DNA from: Oligoflexia bacterium
GTDB taxonomy: Bacteria; Bdellovibrionota; Bacteriovoracia; Bacteriovoracales; Bacteriovoracaceae
Length of the DNA: 64,000 bases
Direction of reading: 5' to 3'
Assembly: GCA_015231955.1 (NCBI GenBank)
Contig: JADGAN010000004.1
Location: 62,001-126,000 of the forward strand
This document shows positions 9,118 to 17,194 of this stretch, in pieces. The number at the start of each line of letters is the position of its first letter. Position 1 is the stretch's first letter. Made by a program: the position numbers and the translations under genes. Under the pieces are notes generated by a model, which ran no database searches, had not been told where the DNA came from, and saw nothing but the letters and a program-made list of their open reading frames with translations.

Positions 9118-10482
9118 ATGAATTTCAAAAATTTAAAACAGAAGACTCTTTTAATCCAACTTATGGTGTTATTATCGAGCACTCTTTCTTGGGCGCAAGT
9201 GGCTGAACGATACGTCTCCTATGGCTTTAATCAGTGTGTGCGAGAATATTGGTATAATCGTGTTTATCAATACAATGTGAACGTAGCGATGTCAAACTGC
9301 ATGTATCAGTGGGCAGAGGTTGAAGCTTTTCAATTTGAACCAAACGGAGTGTTGTCTTGCAAAATGCAAGGAGTCCCCAACCTTCTTTATGGAGAAGAGG
9401 CAGAAATATGCTACGAGAGGTATTCTCCTCACTCGCTTAAAACTATTAATGTATTAAGAAGCACCCATTACTATAGGTATGAGTGGTATAACATGGGCAA
9501 TAACTGCTACGCATGCTTGCAATGGCACAACACACAAAGCTACCGCCAAGTACACTATGCCTTCTGTGATCATTTGCCTCCACCTACGATTTCAAAATCT
9601 GCTAGCAACGTGGAATTGGTACATGCTGCTCATATGGCAGGACAAGTAAATTTCGTGTCAAAGACGACGGGATTAGTAGGTAATTGCAGCAGCAATCAAG
9701 AAAATCCTCTTGCTACGTTAGACTCTTTTTATGCCAAGGAGAGTTTGTTTTGCCGACAATACCGTGGAAGTCAATGGCATGTTCATTACAATACAAAAGA
9801 GGAACAAAATAGAATTCGTCTCTTCCCTTCTCCAAACTCTGGGAGGGCATTAGATGTATTTGGAAGGCCTCTAGATACTCAAGTCGCTACACATCTAGAT
9901 TCATCAGGAACACATATAGCAGGGAGTAAGTATGGACAGAATGCTTTGTATGCTATTGATGAAAATGGTGAACTATATGTTTCAACATATAGTCGTGTTG
10001 GTAGTTTTCATCACTCATCCATTCTTGGAGGTAAACCAGTTTTGTCAGCAGGAATGATCACCATTGTTCAAGGGAAAATTGTCAAGATAACGAATGAAAG
10101 TGGGCATTACAAACCCACTAATGATCAGTTGGTTGCGGCAGTGAGGGCCTTAAGAGCAAAAGGGTACGATATTCAAAAGAGTGCCGTAAGAGATTTTGCT
10201 GACAATCAAGTGCCTATTGAAAAGTCTGGAAGAGAGATTAAAGATGAGTGTATTAAGATGACATACACGGCGGCAAATCCCAATTGGATTACTTATAAGG
10301 ATCAATGTATTGAACACGGCCTACACACAGAAGGGATAAGTTATAGAATAATACGAGCTTGTAACGGCAATCCTCAATGCGTTACTAATAAAAAAGTGGC
10401 CTACATTACTCATAATGATGTCACGGGATTATTTGGATTACAACCACCGGCCAAACTCCAACCAGCTTTTACCACTCATTGA
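9118..10482 (+). CDS. Exported protein with IQM-like (plant/fungal calmodulin-binding family) domain
   Basis: The protein has 454 aa and a signal peptide ending near LSWAQ. The N-terminal half (about 30-150) is rich in Tyr, Trp and Cys. Residues about 230-350 contain YAIDENGELYVS, then FHHSSILGG, then a stretch ending SGHYKPTNDQL. From memory this order (YVxD..LYV, HSSFLAGG, SGHYxPT) is the conserved core of plant IQM proteins and related fungal proteins. The function of that core is unknown. Start 9118 is chosen over ATG 9103 because GAGGG lies 5 nt upstream and the signal peptide then begins correctly. It stands alone in the accessory region. A secreted protein with this domain could act on a eukaryotic cell, which is an inference. 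Confidence 0.6.
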   Translation: MNFKNLKQKTLLIQLMVLLSSTLSWAQVAERYVSYGFNQCVREYWYNRVYQYNVNVAMSNCMYQWAEVEAFQFEPNGVLSCKMQGVPNLLYGEEAEICYERYSPHSLKTINVLRSTHYYRYEWYNMGNNCYACLQWHNTQSYRQVHYAFCDHLPPPTISKSASNVELVHAAHMAGQVNFVSKTTGLVGNCSSNQENPLATLDSFYAKESLFCRQYRGSQWHVHYNTKEEQNRIRLFPSPNSGRALDVFGRPLDTQVATHLDSSGTHIAGSKYGQNALYAIDENGELYVSTYSRVGSFHHSSILGGKPVLSAGMITIVQGKIVKITNESGHYKPTNDQLVAAVRALRAKGYDIQKSAVRDFADNQVPIEKSGREIKDECIKMTYTAANPNWITYKDQCIEHGLHTEGISYRIIRACNGNPQCVTNKKVAYITHNDVTGLFGLQPPAKLQPAFTTH

Positions 10483-10801
10483 CAATCCATAGGTGCACCA
10501 AACTGGATAATGATGGTTCATCACTAAGCATAAATTCTAAAATCTTTCTATAATTTCCAGCAAGATATGGCCCAAAATCCATCCGCACTTGATTTTGATC
10601 AACTCCCACTTGATTTTTAGGCAAAAAAAAGGGCATCTCCTCTATGACATATCAAAATCGTTCGAGGAGATACCCATACACACGTGCAACTACTGTCGTA
10701 CATATGCTTTGAACAGGCCCAATGCAACGCTTTTTTGATTTTTTTTATACTTTAAAACTATCAAGGATGAGACAGAGATAAACGAAATCAATGTCTATTT
10801 G
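10483..10801. other. Intergenic region with direct repeats
   Basis: CACTTGATTTT occurs at 10586-10596 and 10608-10618, 22 bp apart, next to GGCCCAAAATCC. This looks like the short terminal repeats of some insertion sequences, but there is no transposase here. The rest holds the minus-strand terminator listed separately. Confidence 0.3.
10622..10675 (-). terminator. Rho-independent terminator for the downstream end of the 10,802-11,719 gene
   Basis: Read on the minus strand, the stem GGGTATCTCCTC / GAGGAGATGCCC (one mismatch) encloses a 21-nt loop and is followed by eight T residues. It lies about 125 bp after the stop of the minus-strand gene. Confidence 0.7.
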
Positions 10802-11719
10802 CTATCGCTTATGTTGAAAGAAAAGATTTTTGTCTCCGTAGGAGGAAGCAATAAATTCTGAGTCGGTAACGATTTTTCCTATGAAATAGGATTTACCTTG
10901 GTATTGGCCATAAACATCGTAGAGTGATGTGCCTGCAGGGATAGTGGCCAAAGAAAGGCGTATGTCTTCTCGTGATGTTGGGGCAATACGGTGACGAACT
11001 TCAAGTGATGGTTGGAAAAAGAGTTGTTCTGGTGCTACAGCAGCGTCAACGCTAATGCCTTGTTGACTAAGTGAGGCCAAGTGAGAAACGGGAAGATCGG
11101 TTGCAGGATTTCTCACTAATTCAAAAATTTTTCCTAATGCCCAGAGTGTCCATGTTGTTGGTTCGGGAATTTTATTCGAAAAAGGATATTCAAAATAGTT
11201 CCAGTTATCTTGTTGTCCTTCGAGACGATACATTGCTATAACATTCTGTGAAGGGCGACCATCGATGAGGAATTTGAGAGCAATTCCTGGAGTATAACCG
11301 ACAGAGGTTGGGGCGGCCGCTAGTGATAAACGTGCAAGTCCAATACCTCCTTCTTTATAGATGCCTGTAAACGGATGATCGTTGGAAGAAATGAAAGAGA
11401 ATTGAACAACTGTGCCGAAAGTATGAATGAATTTTACTCGCCCTACAGGCATTTCATCAGAGGTGTGATCAAATGATTGATTTAGGTGAATCATTGCAGA
11501 GATGTTTTTTAAGATAGAATTCCAACTATTGTCGTTAAAGGCCGGGAGGGTTTGCCATTTTGAGTCTACAATTTGTTCCCAAAGGATTTCGCGCTTGTGA
11601 TCTGCTGCGAGCGATTGATAGTTTTCTGGTAAAGAGGCCATGGAGGAAAAAGAGAAGGTAAGTCCCATAAATACCACTAATGTGAGAGGGGAGAAAAGTT
11701 TTGATAACATTGATGACAT
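10802..11719 (-). CDS. Exported protein, possible distant catalase-fold haem protein
   Basis: The protein has 305 aa and a signal peptide ending near SSMASLPE. The central part has FIHTFGTVVQFSF, GIGLARLSLA and TPGIALKFLIDG. Their order recalls the catalase-like superfamily (vRFSTV, then RGFAVKFYT), with GRPSQNVIAMYRL where catalases have the segment leading to NNTPVFF. I could not identify the haem-ligand tyrosine with confidence, so activity is uncertain. If it is a catalase relative, it is short and lacks the usual C-terminal part. It could be an exported peroxide- or lipid-hydroperoxide-active protein. It is the first of two adjacent minus-strand exported genes and has its own terminator. 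Confidence 0.45.
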   Translation of the reverse strand: MSSMLSKLFSPLTLVVFMGLTFSFSSMASLPENYQSLAADHKREILWEQIVDSKWQTLPAFNDNSWNSILKNISAMIHLNQSFDHTSDEMPVGRVKFIHTFGTVVQFSFISSNDHPFTGIYKEGGIGLARLSLAAAPTSVGYTPGIALKFLIDGRPSQNVIAMYRLEGQQDNWNYFEYPFSNKIPEPTTWTLWALGKIFELVRNPATDLPVSHLASLSQQGISVDAAVAPEQLFFQPSLEVRHRIAPTSREDIRLSLATIPAGTSLYDVYGQYQGKSYFIGKIVTDSEFIASSYGDKNLFFQHKR

Positions 11720-11862
11720 GATTTACGCTCCTTAATATTAATCAAACAACAAACTATTAATAACAAAATATTTATCTATAGTAGAGCAGACATCGGTTGT
11801 TTGTTAAATAAGTTTTAATTATAATGAGATCAATCAGCTACGAGATAAATTATGGAGATAAA

Positions 11863-13221
11863 TTATGGAGAGAAAGATGCCATATTAAATGCCTGTTCTA
11901 GGTCACTTATCAGCTCATTGTTAATTTTTTTGATTTTATCTGTTTCCATCGTTCGATCAATCGATAACAAGCTTTGATTAAAATTTTCAAAACTATTGTT
12001 TACTATTCTTTTTTCAAAATTTTCCAGGATCACTTGATGGAGAATTTCAACTAGTTTAGGTGCTATTTCTTCATAGTTTTGGGCCTGGCCGTCATCGATT
12101 AAGGCCTGCAGTTTTTTCCCTAGATAGATTCGTGTGGGAGCAAACAAAAGATGATCCATAAAAGTTCTTCTGAATTGCCGATTATCATTATTCCATTTAA
12201 AATTTTGATAGAGATCGTGGTCAATAGAAGAAAAGCTTCTTCCCGAAATTTCGAGCGGGTGATGGGCCCCTTGGGGAAGTGCCTTGGAGATGACATCTTT
12301 ATCTTTGGTCAATACAACTGCAAAAAAATCAGCGAAGAGCTCATTATAAGCATGAATAACCAGACTCCCTAACGCCTCGTTAACAGAGGAGTACCCTTTA
12401 TTTTGCCAACGATCATTAAGGAGCTTTATCGCATGCATTTTTTGTTGAGTAATGGTTTGCGTTTCCTCTGAAATTTTAATGACTGTCTCACTAGGGCAAG
12501 CTGGTGGTGATAGCATCCCATTACTGTGAAGGAGTTTGTATCTCATCATATCGATTAATAGATTAGCTACAACATCGGTCAATTGATCAAATGTTGATCC
12601 TTCGGAGGAAGGATATGGTTGTCCGATCAGAGAAGATAAGCGCGAGGCCTCTTTTTCTGGATAGTTCTTTATCATGGCCGCAAACACTAAGTGGCCAAGC
12701 TCATGGAGCAAAACCGCTTCGCTACCTTGGTGTGGTGTTGTAAGCGTTAAGGGTTCTTTCGGTATCTTTTGCATACTAGTTATGCCAACCACACTATCAT
12801 TTCTATCTTCTGTTGCAATTTCAAATGCAAGTGTACCTTTGGCAAATATTTTATCAGAGGCCAAATTTAATGGATTTTCTAGCGGATTCCCATCTTCAAT
12901 GGATGGGATATCTATTTTTAATTCTGAATCTCTTCCACATACATGAGCTGGGCATATAATTGCATTCCTATGGGGCATTCCCATGGCATTAGGGTAGATC
13001 GTTGGAATTATTATTGTGACCGATGGAGGGAATTGTAAGGAAGGTCCATAAAACTTAATGGCATCTTCTACGGTTTTTTTGTATTGGTTTGCCACCTCCA
13101 GAGAGGCCTTAACCTTATAAGTTGAAAGTTGAATTGTTTCTTCTCCGGCCGATAAAGTTAATGATCTTAAGAGAAAAGACAAGATAAAGCTTATTGCATA
13201 GAATTGTTTTGCTCTTATCAT
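11863..13221 (-). CDS. Exported zinc metallopeptidase-like protein (HELGH)
   Basis: The protein has 452 aa with a signal peptide (residues 1-25, core AISFILSFLLRSL). HELGH at 173-177 gives the HExxH zinc motif. NELFADFFAV at about 293-302 supplies a downstream glutamate and aspartate in the position typical of gluzincins. A pair of Cys residues in CPAHVC lies at 90-95 and may form a disulphide. No specific peptidase family was recognised. The enzyme should act outside the cytoplasm. It is separated from its downstream minus-strand neighbour by about 140 bp. Both lie among exported genes, consistent with a role outside the cell. Confidence 0.65.
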   Translation of the reverse strand: MIRAKQFYAISFILSFLLRSLTLSAGEETIQLSTYKVKASLEVANQYKKTVEDAIKFYGPSLQFPPSVTIIIPTIYPNAMGMPHRNAIICPAHVCGRDSELKIDIPSIEDGNPLENPLNLASDKIFAKGTLAFEIATEDRNDSVVGITSMQKIPKEPLTLTTPHQGSEAVLLHELGHLVFAAMIKNYPEKEASRLSSLIGQPYPSSEGSTFDQLTDVVANLLIDMMRYKLLHSNGMLSPPACPSETVIKISEETQTITQQKMHAIKLLNDRWQNKGYSSVNEALGSLVIHAYNELFADFFAVVLTKDKDVISKALPQGAHHPLEISGRSFSSIDHDLYQNFKWNNDNRQFRRTFMDHLLFAPTRIYLGKKLQALIDDGQAQNYEEIAPKLVEILHQVILENFEKRIVNNSFENFNQSLLSIDRTMETDKIKKINNELISDLEQAFNMASFSP

Positions 13222-13625
13222 TTATACGCTCCTTGATATTTATTTTATAATAGCGGTGATTTTACTTGTTTAGTCTTAAATTGTTTCGAAAAAAAATGAA
13301 ATGAGAATAAATTAGAGGTGTTAAAGATCGTCTGAAAAATATTTATTTATAAGATAAAAAATTAACTAAGTCCTTTTTTGTTGCCCTTTTTCTGCCCCTC
13401 CAATGCCTTTGTTTGCTAACTAAAATTTATTGCGTGGCCATTAGTTAGGGCATTTAGAGGATGTGTCTGGGTAGTCTATAGGAGGAATAAAGGCCCATTC
13501 AGAGATCATCATATGCAGCTATAAAAATACTCTTAATTGCGAGATAGAAAATTTATATTATACAACTTTTCAATCATGCCTATAAATGTCAATATGGTAT
13601 GTGTATCAATTATGAGAGGAGTTTG
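13222..13625. other. Divergent intergenic region
   Basis: About 400 bp separates the divergent metallopeptidase and lipocalin genes. It is AT-rich. A TATTAT-like -10 near 13,556 could serve the lipocalin gene, with no clear -35. No ORF and no strong hairpin were seen. Confidence 0.3.
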
Positions 13626-14177
13626 ATGAAAAACCTAGGAATACTGATCATGTCACTCTTATTCATCTCTATGCCATTTTCTATGGCCAGTGAAAACAAT
13701 TACCCCCAAACTATCCATTATGTACATTTAGAAAAGTATATGGGTAAATGGTACGAAGTGGCCAAACTCCCTAACTCTTTCCAGAAAGATTGCGATGCTG
13801 TAACGGCAGAGTACCGATTAATGAACAATGGCAAAGTATCGGTCGTCAACAGTTGCAAATATAAAGGAAATAATGAAGAGATCAAAGAAGCTCATGGAAC
13901 TGCTTATGTTGTTGATCCAGAGACAAACGCAAAACTAAAAGTCAGTTTTGTTCCCCTCTTTCAACGATGGGGATGGTTTGCTGGAGATTACTGGATATTG
14001 GCATTAGAGGAAAAAGATTATAGATATGCGCTGGTTGGATCCCCTAACCGAAAATTTTTATGGATTCTTTCGAGAACGCCAACACTAGATGAGCATATCA
14101 TTGAAGAACTGCTATCCTTTGCCCAAACACAATCCTATGATATTAGCAAGATTACAATGACGCCAGCTTGGCAATAA
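13626..14177 (+). CDS. blc: Bacterial lipocalin (Blc-like)
   Basis: The protein has 183 aa with a signal peptide (about 1-22). The lipocalin signature GKWYEVAKLPNSF is present, and the usual Blc order follows: a Cys near the first loop (KDCDAVTAEY), a second Cys (NSCKYKG), then YWILALEEKDYRYALVGSPNRKFLWILSR. Such proteins bind fatty acids or lysophospholipids in the periplasm. Most Blc proteins are lipoproteins, but I see no lipobox here, so this one appears soluble. The start was set at 13,626 because GAGAGGAG lies upstream and the signal peptide begins there. The open frame extends nine codons further. It stands alone, divergent from the metallopeptidase. Confidence 0.85.
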   Translation: MKNLGILIMSLLFISMPFSMASENNYPQTIHYVHLEKYMGKWYEVAKLPNSFQKDCDAVTAEYRLMNNGKVSVVNSCKYKGNNEEIKEAHGTAYVVDPETNAKLKVSFVPLFQRWGWFAGDYWILALEEKDYRYALVGSPNRKFLWILSRTPTLDEHIIEELLSFAQTQSYDISKITMTPAWQ

Positions 14178-14565
14178 CAACACTATCGTATCGCGATTTA
14201 ATTGCTCTGCCAAAGATTGATTCCACTATCAGTTTTGCAGGACTTTCCGAAGAGACCATAGCTTTAATTGATTGGGAGACCGTGAGGCAAATTAAACTAT
14301 GGACAAAATGATAATTTCTTCCAACATTTCAATATTATTTATTTATAGTCACTGATCATAACTGTTCATAATGCCAACTTTTTCTCACAGTAGTCATTTG
14401 CAATCAATCCTTTCCTTTGAGTGTATTGTATTGTTTTTACTTAAAGCTCTGTAAATCACAAAGTGATGAAGCGGATACGGTGAGTAGACCATGCTAAGAT
14501 TGCGATAGAGAAAGAGTTTTAGCGTTTTTATTCAAATCCTCTCCTTTTTACAGATGGAGCAAACA
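14178..14565. other. Intergenic region, nothing recognised
   Basis: About 390 bp between the lipocalin and the caspase-like gene. It is AT-rich with no ORF of note. No convincing terminator or promoter was found by eye. Confidence 0.3.
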
Positions 14566-15939
14566 ATGAGATCTATCGCTTTTCTAACCACCGTAGTCAC
14601 CATCATGGCCATAACATCAATTTCCATAGAAAATAGCTGGGCCCAGACAAAATACTTACTCATGAATGGAGGAGTTAAAGATGTTGAGAACTACGAAAAT
14701 ATTCACCTCGATTTTGTAAAACTTGATCGTGCCTTTACAGATATCGGGTTAACCAATGGCACCGATTATGAAATTCTAACTTACAATGGAAAATGGAGTC
14801 TCGCTACTCTGCAATCTACTGGTTATCATGCTAAGCGAGTAGTGGTTGAAGAGGCCTTCTCCCCAGCACTTTCAGGGTCGATTCTCTCTCCCCAGGCCTT
14901 GCAAAAACGTTTCTCCACCATGACTTGGGAGGGAACAAAATCTATCGTGCTCTATTTTGGAGGCCATGGAAGGTGTGCTAAAGAGCAAGGAGTAGCAGAG
15001 TCTACCTCTTGGGGGATGGGGGATGATTATTTTAAGTGGCAAGAGATTAAAACAAGCTTAGAGGCCATTCCGCCAACTGTTTCGGTTAAGATCATTACCA
15101 CCGCCTGCTATGGTGGTGGCGCTCACTATTTATCAAGAACGATGAAGAATGTTTGTAGTGTCGCCAGTGTGCCCTTCAATACCCCCTCGTGCTGTAACAC
15201 CAAGGCCTCCCATGAATTTATTAATGGTCTGGCAGAGGAGCTTAGCTATTCAAAGGGGAAAAGCTCGCTGGCCATGCTTGGAATTGCCGGAATGAACAGC
15301 GACTGGTTAAATGCTGAACACGGCTCGTTGTCTAGTTTTGATTATATCAATTACGTTTTAAAAAAGGCACCTTACGATAGGAAGAGAGAACCTCATTACC
15401 TGCGTATCCTTAATTACCGCGATTATTATGAAAACGGCGCCGATAAACTTTCCGAGCAGCTTCTCCCTAATGATTATAAAACATTCTCCACCCATGATGA
15501 AACGAGCTTTGCCGATGCTTTACTCTCCTCCCCTTTCGATTCCTATACTAAAGACAGACACGGAGACAACGACACTTGCGATGCCCCTCTTCCTAGTGCG
15601 ATTACAGATGAGATGACCAAAATCCTCGACTCTTTAGAGGCAACCGACGAGACACCAGGATGGGTTGATTACTTCAAAAGTTTCTTTGTAGAACCTCAAC
15701 CACAAATCAAACAAACCCACCCTTACCGTTATTTTTATCAAAACCTCAGCAAGCGAGAACCCCTGCCTAGCGACTATAGTCACCTCGAACAACGTTTGCT
15801 AACCAACAAATCTCAAGGCCTCTTTTTAGAAAAGATTCGTGCCCGCATAAGCGACCTCAAAGAATTTTCTCAAGTTGCATCTGCTTCTGAAAAAAAGAAG
15901 TTCCTTGAGTTACTAAAATGTGAAGGGGAAAATCTCTAA
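14566..15939 (+). CDS. Exported caspase/legumain-like (clan CD) cysteine protease candidate
   Basis: The protein has 457 aa with a signal peptide ending near SWAQT. The His/Cys dyad of clan CD is visible: hydrophobic strand plus His-Gly in SIVLYFGGHGR (His about 134) and strand plus Cys in VKIITTACYGGG (Cys about 181). Spacing of about 47 residues is right for legumain (C13) or caspase-like folds. YLLMNGGVKD near the N-terminus matches the first strand of such folds. The C-terminal 200 residues are unique and hydrophilic. GGAG lies 6 nt before ATG 14,566, which favours it over ATG 14,554. Exported clan CD proteases cleave proteins outside the cell (for example gingipain and clostripain). The substrate here is unknown. 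Confidence 0.65.
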   Translation: MRSIAFLTTVVTIMAITSISIENSWAQTKYLLMNGGVKDVENYENIHLDFVKLDRAFTDIGLTNGTDYEILTYNGKWSLATLQSTGYHAKRVVVEEAFSPALSGSILSPQALQKRFSTMTWEGTKSIVLYFGGHGRCAKEQGVAESTSWGMGDDYFKWQEIKTSLEAIPPTVSVKIITTACYGGGAHYLSRTMKNVCSVASVPFNTPSCCNTKASHEFINGLAEELSYSKGKSSLAMLGIAGMNSDWLNAEHGSLSSFDYINYVLKKAPYDRKREPHYLRILNYRDYYENGADKLSEQLLPNDYKTFSTHDETSFADALLSSPFDSYTKDRHGDNDTCDAPLPSAITDEMTKILDSLEATDETPGWVDYFKSFFVEPQPQIKQTHPYRYFYQNLSKREPLPSDYSHLEQRLLTNKSQGLFLEKIRARISDLKEFSQVASASEKKKFLELLKCEGENL

Positions 15940-16204
15940 AGAACGTTGAAGTTTCCCTCGGGGAAAAAGATGGCTTGGGCCGTGATCCCTTTTCAGAGCG
16001 GGGCGTTTGTTAAAAGTGGTTGTCACCAGGGCGCTATAATGTAAATAAAAGGTAACTGCTCACTCCCTTCAACCATCAACTTTCATCCAGATGCTATCAG
16101 CTGAATAGCTGTCAGCTATTCCACTTCAGCTTCTTCGAAAAAAATTGATTTAGGCCTTAAAATTTAACTGGGCCTCTTGATTAAAATAAGTAATACTGAT
16201 CTTT

Positions 16205-16651
16205 ATGAGCAAGGATTCGATACGAGATAAAATTACAAAACTGCAGCAGGAATCGGAGGCAATTCTTAAAACGAAAAACCTGAATGCAGACGTACGATTT
16301 TTTATTCAATCAATGATGTCAATCTTGGAAATTGTTGTTGCGGTTCTACTTGAGAAAAAAACCAGAAAGAATTCTAGCAATAGTGGCCTGCCTCCATCAA
16401 AAAATAATGGTTCTAATGGCAATCGTAATAAGAATTCCGGTCAAAGAGCTAATCTGGGAGATCAAATCCAAAACACTCGCAACATCACCAATGAAGAAGT
16501 GACAACTCCAGCAGAATGTTCAAACTGTGGTATAGATTTATCTCAGGAAAAAAGTCTGAAGAGTGAGACTAGAAAGAAGATAGATATCCTCTATGAAATA
16601 ATCACGACTGTGGTTACTGCTAAAATTGTAGAATGCCCAAAGTGTGGCTGA
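16205..16651 (+). pseudogene. IS66-type transposase, N-terminal fragment
   Basis: The 148-aa frame has the IS66 (TnpC) N-terminal layout. A helical region with KKTRKNSSNSGLPPSK, then an Asn/Arg-rich linker, then a zinc-binding region with CSNCG and, at the very end, ECPKCG. The full family protein is about 500 aa, so the DDE catalytic domain is absent. The stop codon TGA (16,649-16,651) is made by the first bases of the end repeat that starts at 16,647. This shows the gene was cut exactly at that repeat. No further IS66 sequence is seen downstream. It is a passenger relic and cannot transpose. Confidence 0.8.
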
Positions 16652-16711
16652 AAGTTGCTTAGCTAACAGCATTTGGTTGAGAGGTGAAGGTTGAGGGGTG
16701 TGAGCAGTTAC
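16647..16711 (+). repeat. Internal end-repeat of the palindromic element family
   Basis: This repeat ends GTGAGCAGTTAC in the same orientation as the outer right end. With the next base (16,712), its reverse complement is identical over 66 bp to the left part of the short element at 33,495-33,560. It marks the junction between the IS66 fragment and the four-helix-bundle gene. Confidence 0.85.
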
Positions 16712-17038
16712 GAAATATATATGTTAACAAAGAATTTTCCTCACAGTGAATGTTTTGGACTAATATCACAGATTAGAAGAGCATCAATTTCCGTGAGTTC
16801 TAACATAGCAGAGGGACGTGGCAGAGATAGCGATAAGGAATTTGCAAGATTTTTAAATATTGCGTATGCCTCTGCATGCGAATTAGAGTGCCTACTTATT
16901 CTTTCGAGTGACCTAAATATTATAGCACCTAATAGATTTGCTGAGTTAAGTGCTAAACTTGATGAAGTAAAAAAAATGATCTATGGTTTAATAAAGAGAC
17001 TTAAAGCTGATAGCATCTGGATGAAAGTTGATGGTTGA
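16691..17038 (+). CDS. Four-helix-bundle protein (23S rRNA intervening-sequence / S23 family), 5'-truncated
   Basis: From EIYMLTKNFPHSE onward this matches the four-helix-bundle family (SQIRRASISVSSNIAEG is its signature). The family was first seen in 23S rRNA intervening sequences and is related to the Avd protein of diversity-generating retroelements. The usual first 15 or so residues (MxxYxDLxVWQ...) are missing. Upstream of codon GAA at 16,712 the frame reads through the end repeat, giving a TTG start and residues encoded by the repeat. The last residues and the stop also lie in the right end repeat. The protein may be non-functional or a repeat-gene fusion. Family members are thought to bind nucleic acid, and their role in mobility is not established. 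Confidence 0.75.
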   Translation: MRGVSSYEIYMLTKNFPHSECFGLISQIRRASISVSSNIAEGRGRDSDKEFARFLNIAYASACELECLLILSSDLNIIAPNRFAELSAKLDEVKKMIYGLIKRLKADSIWMKVDG

Positions 17039-17051
17039 AGGGAGTGAGCAG

Positions 17052-17189
17052 TTACAATAAAAGTATTCCTTCTTTTACTACATCAATAGAAACACTACCC
17101 AGTTGAGGGGCAGTGACATCATCCTCTGTTAATGCGATCGGTTCAATCGATGTATCTAATACAATCGCAGGCGGGAAAGGAAACCACAC
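17052..17189 (-). pseudogene. Possible remnant reading frame cut by the mobile element
   Basis: On the minus strand an open frame of 45 codons starts at a GTG 5 nt after the RNA-ligase-like gene stop. It runs through VLDTSIEPIALTEDDV to a TAA supplied by the GTTAC end of the mobile element. The coding look and the abrupt end inside the element suggest a gene interrupted by insertion. No continuation was recognised on the far side (below 16,051). It is short, so this is tentative. Confidence 0.3.
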
Positions 17190-17194
17190 AAATG

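Larger units (their letters stand above)
16052..17055. mobile_element. Palindrome-ended mobile element with 8-bp target duplication
   Basis: The ends are a perfect 51-bp inverted repeat (16,052-16,102 and 17,005-17,055) beginning GTAACTGCTCACTCCC. AATAAAAG occurs immediately outside both ends (16,044-16,051 and 17,056-17,063), an exact 8-bp target duplication, so the whole 1,004-bp unit moved as one. Inside lie a cut IS66 transposase gene, an internal copy of the end repeat (16,647-16,711) and a four-helix-bundle gene. No known transposase is intact. A short relative lies at 33,496-33,601. Confidence 0.85.

Noticed and set aside
10560-10740. Possible insertion-sequence end (CACTTGATTTT repeats, GGCCCAAAATCC)
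   Set aside because: No transposase fragment and no matching second end found; only the direct repeat and terminator were recorded.
15951-15965. Hairpin TTTCCC TCG GGGAAA after the caspase-like gene
   Set aside because: Stem of 6 bp and no T tract on the plus strand; too weak for a terminator.
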